Shown here one piece after another: positions 51,380 to 60,745 of a DNA stretch of 64,000 nt. Origin of the DNA: Paenibacillus lignilyticus (GTDB lineage: Bacteria; Bacillota; Bacilli; Paenibacillales; Paenibacillaceae). Below the pieces are notes generated by a model, which saw only the letters and a program-made list of their open reading frames with translations, had not been told where the DNA came from and did no database searches. The translations under genes and the position numbers were made by a program. The stretch's first letter is position 1, and every line of letters begins with the position of its first letter. Location: NCBI RefSeq assembly GCF_017942085.1, contig NZ_JAGKSP010000003.1, forward strand, positions 62,001 to 126,000. Direction: 5' to 3'.

Positions 51380-52264
51380 TCAGTAATGAACCCAGCGCTT
51401 TTGGCCGATCCACTGCATAATTGTAATGACCAGAATGACGGCGAACAAGAACCAAGAAATCGCCGAAGCGTAACCCATTTCGTAGTAGCTGAACGCCGTT
51501 TTGTATACGTACAGCGATAGAATCGTCGTGCTCCCGCTCGGACCGCCTCCCGTGATCGCTTGAATCAAAGAGAAGGATTTGATCGTCATGATGAGACCGG
51601 TGATCAGCAGAAGGAACGTTGTCGGACTCACGAGCGGCCAGACGATCTTCCACGTGATCATTCCTTTACCTGCCCCATCGATTCGTGCCGCTTCGAGCTG
51701 CTCGGTCGAAATTTCTTGCAATGCGGCCAAATAGATGATCATGTTGTAGCCGAGCATGAACCAGATTTGCACAATGTCGATCGCATACATCGCGGTGTCG
51801 GAATCGGCAAACCAGCTGGGAGGCGATGCTATACCGATCCAACGGAGCGCTTCGTTAATCGGCCCATGCGAAGGCTGGAAGAGCAGCATCCAGACGAAGG
51901 CGACCGCGACGCCGCTCGAAATGTACGGCAAGAAGAACATCCCTCGGATTAATCCTTTCAGGTATACGCTGCGGTTCAACATGAGCGCTACGACGAAAGC
52001 GATCAATAGCGAGACGGGGACCGAGAGCAGGAAGATGCCCGTATGCTTGACTGCTTTATAGAATTGATCGTCCCCGAACATCCGCTTCAAGTTGTCGAGT
52101 CCGGTGAAATGCCACTTCGGGTTGGAAAATTGATAATCTGTAAATACAAGGCCCAATGAGAACAGTGCCGGCAAAATGAAGAAAGCGACAATGCCCAGCA
52201 TGTTCGGAAAGATGAATGCGTAACCGACCCATCCTTGTTTTTGAATCCAACTGCTCCTTTTCAT
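51380..52264 (-). CDS. CUT1 sugar ABC transporter permease (MalF/UgpA type)
   Basis: 294 residues from the ATG at 52264 (GGAGGCG upstream). Six helices and EAA loop LEAARIDGAGKGMITWKIVWPLVSPT. Partner of the MalG-type permease. No ATPase gene in the operon, so a shared MsmX-type ATPase is likely. Confidence 0.9.
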   Translation of the reverse strand: MKRSSWIQKQGWVGYAFIFPNMLGIVAFFILPALFSLGLVFTDYQFSNPKWHFTGLDNLKRMFGDDQFYKAVKHTGIFLLSVPVSLLIAFVVALMLNRSVYLKGLIRGMFFLPYISSGVAVAFVWMLLFQPSHGPINEALRWIGIASPPSWFADSDTAMYAIDIVQIWFMLGYNMIIYLAALQEISTEQLEAARIDGAGKGMITWKIVWPLVSPTTFLLLITGLIMTIKSFSLIQAITGGGPSGSTTILSLYVYKTAFSYYEMGYASAISWFLFAVILVITIMQWIGQKRWVHY

Positions 52265-52302
52265 GGGAACGCCTCCTTCCGCAAATCTCTTTTTGAAAGC
52301 AG

Positions 52303-52340
52303 CAAAGAGAAGAAGGAAGCGCACGTCCTTCTTCTCTTTG
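52303..52340 (-). other. intercistronic 15-bp stem-loop after the binding-protein gene
   Basis: Perfect arms CAAAGAGAAGAAGGA and TCCTTCTTCTCTTTG with an 8-nt loop and no U-run, between the lipoprotein gene and the permeases. Confidence 0.65.
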
Positions 52341-52376
52341 AAGGGTAAAGCTATTCATTCGTCTTCGGAAATCGAA

Positions 52377-53717
52377 TTATTTGATGAATTCTTGGTGGCG
52401 TTTGGCCATGTTGGCCAGCGTCGTATCGAGATCCTGCTCGTTCAGGAAGTACTTCTCGTATTCTTCCTTGCGGGCATCGAGCGCTTGCTGCATCACGTTC
52501 AGTTGGAACGAAGGGAATTGCCCGAATACGATTTTGTTCATCGATTCCGTATCGTACTTGTCTTCTACTCCTTGCAGCAGCAGATCCATCGCTTGTTTGT
52601 TCTCCACGCTCTTCGAGGACGGAATGCGTCCGCCGCTCGCCATCGGCAGCATGCCGCCGTCGGCGTACCATTTCGCGAACTTCCACGCCGCTTCCTGGTG
52701 TTTGGATTTCGCGTTGACGGACAGAACGTCGCCAAGGCCGCCGGCGTATTTGAAGTCGGGTTGATCCTTCGTGACTTGCGGTATGGTGGCAAAAGCAATT
52801 TGGAAGTCATGCGGGTAATCCTTCAAATTGTTCGCGTTGCGGAAAATGAATTCGCCTGCGCTCAGCATGGCAGCCTCGCCTTTGAGGAACATCGTGTCGA
52901 CAGGCATCTTGCTCGTGATTTGCTCGCCGTACTCCGGAGTCGACTTGTCGACGAACATCATATCATGAAGCGTTTGGAACTGCTGCTTCCACAAGTCGTT
53001 ATTGAAATTGGACGTGCCGTCCGCTTTCGTAACGCCAAGTCCGGCAATTGTACCGTCAATCGTAGCCGTGAACGATGCATCGTGCTGGAGTAAACCGTAA
53101 ACGCCGTCTTTCGTTAGTTTCTTTGCGTAATCCCGCAGATCGTCCCATGTCCAATCCGTGGGAGGAAGCGGCAAGCCCGCATCGTCGAGCATCTTTTTGT
53201 TCATCCAGATGAACGCCATATTTTTCTTCGTCGGAATGCCGTAATATTTATCGCTGATTTTCCATTGCGCTGCGTCCGGACCCATTTGGCCGTCAATGTC
53301 GTAGTCTGATTTCGTACTCAAGTCGAGCGCGACACCGGCGTCGACGCGTTTTTGCAGCCGATTAATCGTGTAGTTGATATATAGATCGGAATCCTGTCCG
53401 GTCATAAGTGCCGTATCAAGCTTCAGATTGCCGGGATCGTCGTTGACGTAGCGTACATATTCGACTTGAATGTCCGGATTGCTCTTGTTCCAATCGTCGA
53501 TGACTGCCTGCGGGCCTGCTTCAGCCGGAACAGCTCCCCACAGGGTAAGCTTCACTTGCTCCGCAGATTCGCTCGAACCTGCGGCGTTTTCTCCGCTCGG
53601 AGAAGCATCGCCGCTGCTGTTGTTTGCAGTACCGCCATTGGAACCGCAAGCGGATAGCACAGTCGCAGCGATCAGTACGCTTGCCGTTGCCGTAAACAAC
53701 TTTTTCTTTTTCTTCAT
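52377..53717 (-). CDS. sugar ABC transporter substrate-binding lipoprotein
   Basis: 446 residues. Lys-rich N-terminus and lipobox VLSACGS, a low-complexity linker, then a family-1 solute-binding domain (KLTLWGAVPAEAGPQAVIDDWNKSNPDIQVEYVRY, ..AAWKFAKWYADGGMLPMASGGRIPSSKSV). Length of ~420 mature residues suits a mono- or oligosaccharide. Downstream of the YesM/YesN-type two-component genes, which presumably induce it. Confidence 0.9.
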   Translation of the reverse strand: MKKKKKLFTATASVLIAATVLSACGSNGGTANNSSGDASPSGENAAGSSESAEQVKLTLWGAVPAEAGPQAVIDDWNKSNPDIQVEYVRYVNDDPGNLKLDTALMTGQDSDLYINYTINRLQKRVDAGVALDLSTKSDYDIDGQMGPDAAQWKISDKYYGIPTKKNMAFIWMNKKMLDDAGLPLPPTDWTWDDLRDYAKKLTKDGVYGLLQHDASFTATIDGTIAGLGVTKADGTSNFNNDLWKQQFQTLHDMMFVDKSTPEYGEQITSKMPVDTMFLKGEAAMLSAGEFIFRNANNLKDYPHDFQIAFATIPQVTKDQPDFKYAGGLGDVLSVNAKSKHQEAAWKFAKWYADGGMLPMASGGRIPSSKSVENKQAMDLLLQGVEDKYDTESMNKIVFGQFPSFQLNVMQQALDARKEEYEKYFLNEQDLDTTLANMAKRHQEFIK

Positions 53718-53810
53718 TCTGTTTCCCCCTCGGAAGGTTGAGATGATGTGCTCTACGTCTATAACTTTATCACCCTAATGATTGTTGGGGGATGAACGGC
53801 GTTTGGACAT

Positions 53811-54581
53811 TTATAGAACAGTTTTTGGTTGTTTACGGAATTCGGTAGGGGTCATATCGTCGCACCATCGTTTAAAAATCTTAATGAAGTAGTTGTCATT
53901 CTCGAAGCCGACCTGCCGGCCGATGTCGCTGATCGTCCGGTCCGTTTCGGTCAGCAGCATCTTCGCGGATTGGACGCGCCGATATTGAATGTAATGCGTC
54001 AGTGTTTTTCCCGTCTTTTTCTTGAACAGGTCGCTCACATAGCTCGCCTCCATTCGAATCAAATTCGATAATCCTTTAAGCGTGATCTCCTCCGAATAAT
54101 GCTCTTCGATGTAAGCGATCAGCTTGTTCATCTCCGGGTGATCGGTCGGCTCTTCGGACGATTTATTCGGGAACCACTTGTCGGCCTTCCGGAGCTTCTC
54201 CATCCGTTCGAGCTCGACGGCGACTTTGCCCATTGCTTGTTTAATGCCTTGAATGTCGAGCGACAGCTTCAAGAGATACCCCGATGCTCCGTATTCGACC
54301 GCCTGGCGGGCATACTCGAACTCGCTGATCGCCGTTAGCATGACGAAGCGGCATTCAAACCCTTCCTCCCGTGATGCCTGCAGCATTTTAACGCCATCCA
54401 TAAGAGGCATATCAATATCGGAAACGACGACGTCCGGATGCAGTTCGCGGATTAAACGCAGTCCCTCCGCCCCGTTTGCGGCTTCCCCGACGATTTCAAA
54501 CGGAATGCCGGCTTTGCCGAACAGCTTCCTGATGCTCGTCCGAGCAGGTAGTTCATCCTCTACGATCAACGTTCTCCACAT
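53811..54581 (-). CDS. response regulator with AraC-type DNA-binding domain (YesN family)
   Basis: 256 residues. Receiver domain ~1-125 with VEDE and phosphoacceptor Asp in VVSDIDMPLMDG. C-terminal AraC domain (EITLKGLSNLIRMEASYVSDLFKKKTGKTLTHYIQYRRVQSAK and ISDIGRQVGFENDNYFIKIFKRWCDDMTPTEFRK). Shorter than many YesN proteins because the middle linker is brief. Overlaps the kinase gene by 29 bp. Probably activates the sugar ABC operon at 53717-50546. Confidence 0.9.
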   Translation of the reverse strand: MWRTLIVEDELPARTSIRKLFGKAGIPFEIVGEAANGAEGLRLIRELHPDVVVSDIDMPLMDGVKMLQASREEGFECRFVMLTAISEFEYARQAVEYGASGYLLKLSLDIQGIKQAMGKVAVELERMEKLRKADKWFPNKSSEEPTDHPEMNKLIAYIEEHYSEEITLKGLSNLIRMEASYVSDLFKKKTGKTLTHYIQYRRVQSAKMLLTETDRTISDIGRQVGFENDNYFIKIFKRWCDDMTPTEFRKQPKTVL

Positions 54582-56370
54582 CGGTGCCCCCCTCCTTCTC
54601 GTATGGTTTCGAAAGCAATAACGGCAAATGCATCATGACCCGCGTTCCGGCTTCGGATGACTCGATCGCAAGTCCCGTGCTTTGATTCTTGAACATGAGC
54701 TCCAAGCTTTCGCGTATATTTTGAAGGCCAATGCTTTTTCTTTTGCGGGATACTTCTTTTTTCTTCGTTTGCTCGACGCCGACACCGTTATCTTCCACTT
54801 CCAATATCAGTTGACCGTTTCGCTTGGCAGCTCGGATTTCGATTTCTCCAGCCGCCAGCGTCCGGCCGAACCCATGCAGCAACGCGTTTTCCACGAGCGG
54901 TTGCAAACAAAATTTCGGAATGAGCGCGTACCGCAAGTCATCTTCCATTTCGTACCTTAGCGAGATACCGTGTCCGAACCGCCGGCGCTGTATGTCCATA
55001 TACGATTCGATGAGCACAAGCTCGTCCTTAAGCAGAATTAAATCGACATCGGTATCCAACGTCGTTTCCAATATTTTACCGAGCGCCACGCAAATTTCGA
55101 AAATTTCGTCCTCGTCTTTGTCAAGAGCAATGCTTTTAATCGTATTCAGCGTGTTGAGCAGAAAATGGGGGTTCATCTGCGCGAGCAGCACTTGGAAACG
55201 GACGAGCTGCTTCTGCCTCTCCTCGAGGCGCAACTTTTCCATAAGCCCGTTCAAATCGTCGATCATTGCGTTGAAGCTGAGCGCCAGGGACAACACTTCG
55301 CCTCGTCCTTCTTCGGGAAGTTTCTCCTTCAGATTCCGTTTTACGGATAGATCCATTTTCTGTTGAACGAGTTTCAGCCTTCTGGTAATCTTCGAGGAAA
55401 TGAAATACGTAAGCGCTACGAACAACAGCAAAATGGCGCTATACGCTGCGAAAAATAATGCTCTCTGCTTGTCCACTTCCTTAAACAACAGCGCTAGCGG
55501 TACTTTTTTGACCAAGTATCCGTCTAATTCTTGAATCCGGTCAAAGGTATAAAGCGATTTTCCCTTCTTGTCGACGATAGAGTAAGATTTCCCCCTTTCG
55601 TCCCGGGATGCCGTTATGCTCTGCACGATTTCACTAGGCACCCCTTCATCGCCATCCGAATGAAGAATCGTGCTTCCGTCCGAATCAAGCAGGTAGTAAG
55701 TTCCCTGCTGCCGGTTATTCTCCATCGTCCGTTCGAACCACTCTTGGTAATCGATGCTCAACCTCGCATAAGCGAATGGACGAAGTCCTTCGTCGCGGAG
55801 CACCTCGTAAAGACTGAGCATCTCGCGCCCCTGCTCGACTTCGCGTACGGCGACGTCTTGATCATTCGGGTTCCAGGTATATCGTTCCCCGCCCTCTTGT
55901 CTAAGCGCTCGCACCCAAGGCTCAACCATTAACTCGCCATAGTTCAATGCGTTCTTCGGGGTATAGGATGTGTAAGCATTGCCATGCATGTCAATGACCG
56001 TGTAATACACCGTTGCTCCGGTCAGAAAAAACGTATTCTCTATCGCGCCGAACTTATTTTCTACGGTTCTTTTGCGTTCGATCGGATCTTGGAGCTTCGG
56101 ATTTCGCATCAATTGGCGAATCGTCGAATCCTGCTCCAGCAGCAACCCCGTCTTCATGACAAGGCTCATAAGATCGACAAGACTTGTCTTGAGCCCTTGA
56201 AGCTGCTCGATGTTTTTCGCTGAAGCATCCCGTTGAAGCAGCCGCTCCGTCTCTTTAAAGTTGTACAAAGCCAGGGTCGCGATCGGCGTTAACAGAAAAA
56301 GCAAGAAAGAGAGCAGAATACGGTTTTTTAACGTTTCAGGTGTCACTGCGCGAATCAATCTTCTCAGCAT
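54553..56370 (-). CDS. sensor histidine kinase (YesM family)
   Basis: 605 residues. Membrane helix near the N-terminus (ILLSFLLFLLTPIATLALYNF), a large extracytoplasmic Cache-type sensor region, a second helix near 310 (ALFFAAYSAILLLFVALTYFI), HAMP, His_kinase domain with phospho-His in QMNPHFLLNTLNTI, and an ATPase domain (LQPLVENALLHG, VEDNGVGV). Detects an extracellular carbohydrate signal together with the ABC system, by family analogy. Confidence 0.9.
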   Translation of the reverse strand: MLRRLIRAVTPETLKNRILLSFLLFLLTPIATLALYNFKETERLLQRDASAKNIEQLQGLKTSLVDLMSLVMKTGLLLEQDSTIRQLMRNPKLQDPIERKRTVENKFGAIENTFFLTGATVYYTVIDMHGNAYTSYTPKNALNYGELMVEPWVRALRQEGGERYTWNPNDQDVAVREVEQGREMLSLYEVLRDEGLRPFAYARLSIDYQEWFERTMENNRQQGTYYLLDSDGSTILHSDGDEGVPSEIVQSITASRDERGKSYSIVDKKGKSLYTFDRIQELDGYLVKKVPLALLFKEVDKQRALFFAAYSAILLLFVALTYFISSKITRRLKLVQQKMDLSVKRNLKEKLPEEGRGEVLSLALSFNAMIDDLNGLMEKLRLEERQKQLVRFQVLLAQMNPHFLLNTLNTIKSIALDKDEDEIFEICVALGKILETTLDTDVDLILLKDELVLIESYMDIQRRRFGHGISLRYEMEDDLRYALIPKFCLQPLVENALLHGFGRTLAAGEIEIRAAKRNGQLILEVEDNGVGVEQTKKKEVSRKRKSIGLQNIRESLELMFKNQSTGLAIESSEAGTRVMMHLPLLLSKPYEKEGGTDVENVDRRG

Positions 56371-56498
56371 GGTGTTGTCCTTCCTACTTCAGCCTTCTGT
56401 TACGTGTTGCTGGCAAATGCGTTATTGATTACATATTAAAACAGGGAGTCGAGCTTGCAAAGCGCTACTTACGATCCATTTCGTTTCTTTCCGCAATA

Positions 56499-56543
56499 AA
56501 GCAATCAACCTTAGTCCGGCGAACCGCCGAGCTAAGGTTGCTT
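56499..56543 (-). terminator. nested hairpin, probable terminator
   Basis: AACCTTAG and CTAAGGTT outer arms with an inner CGGCG-CGCCG hairpin, followed on the minus strand by an AT-rich tail (ATTGCTTTATTG). Located after the APH-like gene. Confidence 0.55.
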
Positions 56544-56566
56544 GTCATTGCACTCAACTATAAAGA

Positions 56567-57640
56567 CTATAAAGTCCGTTTCTCATACTCAAATGGTTCT
56601 TCGCAGGAGTAGATGGCATGGAAGAATCCCATATACGGGATATCGTCTTCGAGGCATTTTATCCGATAAGACAACTCCTCATCACACTCCGGCTCTTCGC
56701 CGTTGTTCCGCATGACCTCGAATGCATCGATAATACTTTCCATGAGGTTCACTTGGATAAATAAAGGCAGTTGTTCAAGCATTGCATCTTCGATTCCGGT
56801 CTCTGATCGGTAACCCGCGAGTGCGGTATCCATGTAATCATCCATGAACTTGATGCGTTTACCGACGTCAGGTTCAAATTGGATCCAGCCCATGCCGTTT
56901 GTCCAGAGACTGGCTAAGTCAAACATATACCAGCAGTAACAAGCATTATCGAAATCATAAACGGTGATTTTCCCGTTATCAAAATCGATCGCATAATTCC
57001 CATCATTGTAATCAAAATGGACCATACCGAAAGTCTCGCGGTTCTTGTCCAATCCTTCCAAGATGCTAAGAAGATCTAACAGCTTCTCCTTCAGCAGAGG
57101 TAACGAAGCGGGTACGCGTTTTTCGATATATTCAGCATTGTATTTGTCATTGAAACGATACCGGCGCCGGACAGGAGTATATCCTTTGGATAACTGGTGC
57201 AGCTTCCCGAGGACTTTACCGCAGTTATAATAATATTCGGTAACAGGAGCTCCTTCCCGGTACCGATACTGATTTTCCGCAAGCATTTTGCCTGCGGCCT
57301 TTTTGAACAGGCAGATAAAAAAGGGTTGATTATGATGAATGATCTCTTCCAGTAGATTCCCGTTCAGGGAGTCGACTATATCTGAAACATTTCCGCCATG
57401 CGCGAATAAATACCTGACGTACTCAAGTTCACTTAGAAAATCTTCCCGGTTTCTGTCATTTAAGAAGGCGATTCTAATTACTTTTGCATCGCTGCCGTCT
57501 CTCTCACAGGTATAAACGACATTACGCCCTCCGTGATGGGCATGAACCGGTTTGATGTCATAGCCTTCTAAGCCGTACAACTCTGTTACTGTTGATAGTA
57601 AATAGTCATTACTGATTCTAACAACCTCGTTATAATTTAT
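56567..57640 (-). CDS. APH-family phosphotransferase-like protein, ATA at the start position
   Basis: About 357 residues. Kinase-like (aminoglycoside phosphotransferase fold) features: VHFDYNDGNYAID as catalytic loop and ITVYDFDNACYCWYMFDLASLW as the metal site. AGGAGGAG (57646-57653) is followed five bases later by ATA at 57638-57640, exactly where an ATG giving MNYNEVV would be expected. The only conventional in-frame start, TTG at 57667, lies upstream of that ribosome site. The gene may be silenced or weakly expressed. Substrate unknown; CotS/HipA-like or choline kinase-like relatives are possible. Confidence 0.75.
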   Translation of the reverse strand: MNYNEVVRISNDYLLSTVTELYGLEGYDIKPVHAHHGGRNVVYTCERDGSDAKVIRIAFLNDRNREDFLSELEYVRYLFAHGGNVSDIVDSLNGNLLEEIIHHNQPFFICLFKKAAGKMLAENQYRYREGAPVTEYYYNCGKVLGKLHQLSKGYTPVRRRYRFNDKYNAEYIEKRVPASLPLLKEKLLDLLSILEGLDKNRETFGMVHFDYNDGNYAIDFDNGKITVYDFDNACYCWYMFDLASLWTNGMGWIQFEPDVGKRIKFMDDYMDTALAGYRSETGIEDAMLEQLPLFIQVNLMESIIDAFEVMRNNGEEPECDEELSYRIKCLEDDIPYMGFFHAIYSCEEPFEYEKRTL

Positions 57641-57736
57641 ATAATCTCCTCCTGTTATTCGTTGCAATCTGCTAATCCTAAATAATGTCTACTACTTGTT
57701 TCGACTGTCAGCCCCGTTGACTCCCTCAATAAAGGA

Positions 57737-57830
57737 TTAAATCATGTATGCGGTTTCATCAATGATGCCAATGGATATCACCTCGGGTCCGATAACGCCA
57801 ACTGCGGCTGCTTGCTCGATACACCATTTT
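57737..57830 (-). other. coding-like remnant between genes
   Basis: The frame EQAAAVGVIGPEVISIGIID.. runs to a TAA at 57737 without a start; upstream it meets an A10 run. It looks like the tail of a lost gene. No function assigned. Confidence 0.25.
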
Positions 57831-57841
57831 TTTTTTGCCCT

Positions 57842-58837
57842 TTATTCCAGAAGCTCCAACGCATTCAACAAACCTTGCATATAGCCCACGGCATGCGCAC
57901 GCGCGCGATGGCCCCATGCAGAATCATTAATGACATTGGGTACGTGATCGTCCATTAAGAAACCTGTAAATCCCGATCGTTTGAGCTCCCGCAACACTTC
58001 TGCCGGATGATAGTTTCCTTCTCCCAAGAAGCACTCCTGGAACTTCGGCATCGTGCCCTGTACATCGCGAAAATGCACATAACAAATTTTATTGCTCGGC
58101 CCGAAATGCTGAATCATTTCCATGACATTAGCAGCTCCGTAGACCATCTCCGAACAGCAGCCAAGGCACAAATTCAATCCCCATGCATCGCTATTCGCCA
58201 AAGCCTCCGCTTTCTTGAAGTTCTCCACTTTATAAAAGATTCTGGCCGTTCCGTCAAGCATGGCAACCGGCGGGTCGTCAGGATGCAGCGCAAGCCGAAC
58301 TCCTGCTTGTTCAGCTACAGGAATCACGGCTTTTAGGAAATATTCATAATGATCCCACATGACTGCTTCGTCAGGTATTCTCACTTCTCGGTTTGCAGCA
58401 TACTTAACCTGGTTGATGCCATTGGCCGCAACGGCAAGATCGAATGCCGTACACAATGCTCCGCCCCGGCCCGGCTCAGAAGATGTCCGCCAAACAAAGT
58501 TAGGCATGAAGTGGTGGCCGAGGATTGGAATCCCAACCTTCCCCATGTGACGGATGATCGTGCAATAATTCTCGATCTGCTCGTCCCTGCCGGGCAAACC
58601 GAGCATAATTTTGTCGTAGAAGCGAATGGGGACATTTTCAATGGATTCCAAGAACAATCCGTTGTCTTCGCAAGTTTTCTTTAAAGCATATAAATCCTCG
58701 TAGGCCCAACAGGATTCTCCGGGTAGATTCGGGGTGTTAAGCTGCATACTCGTTACACCTAATTGCTTGGCAAAAGTCATTGTTTCAGGAGTCAGCTCTT
58801 GCATTTGACCTAAGGCAATCCGCATGTTTTGCTTCAC
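57842..58837 (-). CDS. mannonate dehydratase-like (UxuA family) TIM-barrel protein
   Basis: 331 residues from a GTG at 58837 with GGTGAG upstream. UxuA/xylose isomerase-like barrel: ESIENVP, ILGHHFMPNFVWRTS, metal or catalytic residues in LALHPDDPP, LCLGCCSEM, YVHFRDVQG and MDDHVP. True UxuA converts D-mannonate to 2-keto-3-deoxygluconate in hexuronate breakdown. No other hexuronate gene is nearby, so a related sugar acid is possible. Confidence 0.8.
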   Translation of the reverse strand: MKQNMRIALGQMQELTPETMTFAKQLGVTSMQLNTPNLPGESCWAYEDLYALKKTCEDNGLFLESIENVPIRFYDKIMLGLPGRDEQIENYCTIIRHMGKVGIPILGHHFMPNFVWRTSSEPGRGGALCTAFDLAVAANGINQVKYAANREVRIPDEAVMWDHYEYFLKAVIPVAEQAGVRLALHPDDPPVAMLDGTARIFYKVENFKKAEALANSDAWGLNLCLGCCSEMVYGAANVMEMIQHFGPSNKICYVHFRDVQGTMPKFQECFLGEGNYHPAEVLRELKRSGFTGFLMDDHVPNVINDSAWGHRARAHAVGYMQGLLNALELLE

Positions 58838-58877
58838 ACTTACTCACCGTCCAAGTCCAAATTTCAGCTCATATTAG

Positions 58878-58915
58878 TACAGTGTACGAGCAGCAGCGAG
58901 AGTTCATGTCTATCA
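58878..58915 (-). promoter_or_regulatory. shared 38-bp upstream element, copy 1
   Basis: TACAGTGTACGAGCA, nine unmatched bases, then GTTCATGTCT-N-TCA (plus-strand reading), 40 bp upstream of the UxuA-like gene. The same two blocks with the same spacing occur at 63405-63442. Confidence 0.5.
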
Positions 58916-59016
58916 AGCAGAACTCTTCCATCTCGCCTACTCCGGAGGTGTAACCGGTTGGCTGTAACACCATAATAAGACAACTTACTTTTCTTGGATA
59001 GGCGGAAAGTTAAATG

Positions 59017-59475
59017 TTACTTTGAAACCCGAGTCGAGCGTCCCGTTTCAGTCTTAAAGGCAACGTTAATCCGGTCCCATCCATTGACTGACACGATCAA
59101 GAAACTGAGGTCCGAGATTTCTTGTTCAGAAAATTGCTCTCGAACACGATCGTATACTTCGGTAGGAACGCCATCTGCAGGTAGATTAGTCAGAATTTCG
59201 GTCCATATCAGAGCGGCACATTCCCGTGGAGTAAATAAAGCCGATTCCCGCCATGTTGAAACGTGATTCATGCGAAGCTCGCTCTCACCATGCATCTTAG
59301 CTTGAGTGATGTGCAATCCCAGGCAAAACTCGCATCCGTTTAATTGCGAAGTCCTTATCGAAACGAGATCGATTAATTTCGCATCCATTGTGCTTTCACC
59401 CAAGGCATGGGTGAATGCCAAGAACTTTTTGAAGAGGTTGGGTGATCGCTGAGCGAAATTCACACGTTGTGACAT
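59017..59475 (-). CDS. AhpD-like/carboxymuconolactone decarboxylase family protein
   Basis: 152 residues. CMD/AhpD core with the redox CxxC in QLNGCEFCLGLHITQAK and WRESALFTPRECAALIWTE. Such proteins act as peroxidase or thiol-disulfide components. Paralogue of 61405-61884 across its whole length. Lies just downstream of ndh on the same strand. Confidence 0.85.
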   Translation of the reverse strand: MSQRVNFAQRSPNLFKKFLAFTHALGESTMDAKLIDLVSIRTSQLNGCEFCLGLHITQAKMHGESELRMNHVSTWRESALFTPRECAALIWTEILTNLPADGVPTEVYDRVREQFSEQEISDLSFLIVSVNGWDRINVAFKTETGRSTRVSK

Positions 59476-59547
59476 AGCTGCTGTGCCTCTCTTTACGGAA
59501 GTTTTTTGATCAGAAGATGGGTTGAGTCGAACATCCCATAACCAAGC

Positions 59548-60726
59548 TTAGTAAGCCAGTAAGGATAATCCTTTAATATGCGTCAAGTAGCGTACATCGC
59601 TCGCTTTTTTCATCAAGGTTGCCGGCAACCCTTTTAATTCGATGCCGCTTTCGCCAATAATACCAATGCCGTCCTTGCGTCCTAAGCTGGCGAGAGAACC
59701 GGAATTGATCGGCTCGAACGCCGCCATTTTGGTGCCTTTAAAATAGGCATGCAGGTTCTCTCCGACATGCTCGCCCATTTGCCATGCCAACTGCGCGGTC
59801 GGCGGATACGGTTGACCGTCCGGCCCGAAAACGACAGCGCAGTCTCCGGCAAGGAATACATCCGAATGCGAGACGGATTGCAAGAATTCGTTGACCGTCG
59901 CACGGCCGCAATTGACCTCAATTCCGCAGTTCGCTACGAGCGAATTGCCTTGCACGCCGCCTGTCCATATGAAGGTACCCGTTTCAATCGCCCTGCCGTC
60001 ACTCAGGCTGACCGTCGATCCATTCACTTCCGTAATCGTAAGTCCCGTCATAAATTGAACGCCGCGAGCTTCGAGGCTCGTTACCGCGCGCTCGATCAGA
60101 TCCGCCGAGAAGGCGGAGAGAACGGTTGATCTCGCTTCCACCAGGTACATGGACACTTCGGTAAAGTCGACGCCATGCGTGCGGCAGATGCCCGGGAGTT
60201 CGTCTGCCAACTCGCCAACGAGTTCGACGCCTGTCAAGCCGCCGCCGCCGATGACGAAAGTCGCGTCCGCTTTGTTCTTCGACTTCGCATACGCAGCGAT
60301 TTGTTCATGAACGTGAGCGAAAATCCGCTTCGCGTCGTCGACCGATTTCAGCGTAAAGCTGTTTTCCTGCAATCCCCGGATACCGAAGTAGTTCGTTTCA
60401 CTGCCGAGCGCAAGCACAAGCGCGTCGTAAGCGATTGAAGTCCCATTGTTCAGAATAACTTTGCGGGCTTCCGGATCAATCGTGGACACGGTGCCGATCC
60501 TGAGGTCGATATTTTTGCCTTTGAATAAGTTTGCGAGCGGCAAAGCTACGGCTTTCTCCGCGATGTTGCCTGCCGCCAGACGATGAAGTTCCGTAATAAT
60601 TTGATGCGTTTCGTACCGATTAATAACCGTAATCGCCGCTTCCTCCACCGAGAATTGCTCGCGAGCGGAAAGCGCGCTGAGAAGTCCGCCGTAACCTGCA
60701 CCCAAAATTACGATTTGCTTGCTCAT
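59548..60726 (-). CDS. ndh: type II NADH dehydrogenase
   Basis: 392 residues. FAD-binding GAGYGG (residues 8-13), second nucleotide-binding motif VIGGGGLTGVELVGELA, and VFLAGDCAVV followed by PPTAQLAWQMGEHV. Transfers electrons from NADH to quinone at the inner face of the membrane without proton pumping. GGGAG precedes the ATG. Co-transcribed with the DUF1641 gene upstream (19 bp). Confidence 0.9.
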   Translation of the reverse strand: MSKQIVILGAGYGGLLSALSAREQFSVEEAAITVINRYETHQIITELHRLAAGNIAEKAVALPLANLFKGKNIDLRIGTVSTIDPEARKVILNNGTSIAYDALVLALGSETNYFGIRGLQENSFTLKSVDDAKRIFAHVHEQIAAYAKSKNKADATFVIGGGGLTGVELVGELADELPGICRTHGVDFTEVSMYLVEARSTVLSAFSADLIERAVTSLEARGVQFMTGLTITEVNGSTVSLSDGRAIETGTFIWTGGVQGNSLVANCGIEVNCGRATVNEFLQSVSHSDVFLAGDCAVVFGPDGQPYPPTAQLAWQMGEHVGENLHAYFKGTKMAAFEPINSGSLASLGRKDGIGIIGESGIELKGLPATLMKKASDVRYLTHIKGLSLLAY

Positions 60727-60745
60727 GTTCCCATCTCCCTATTTA

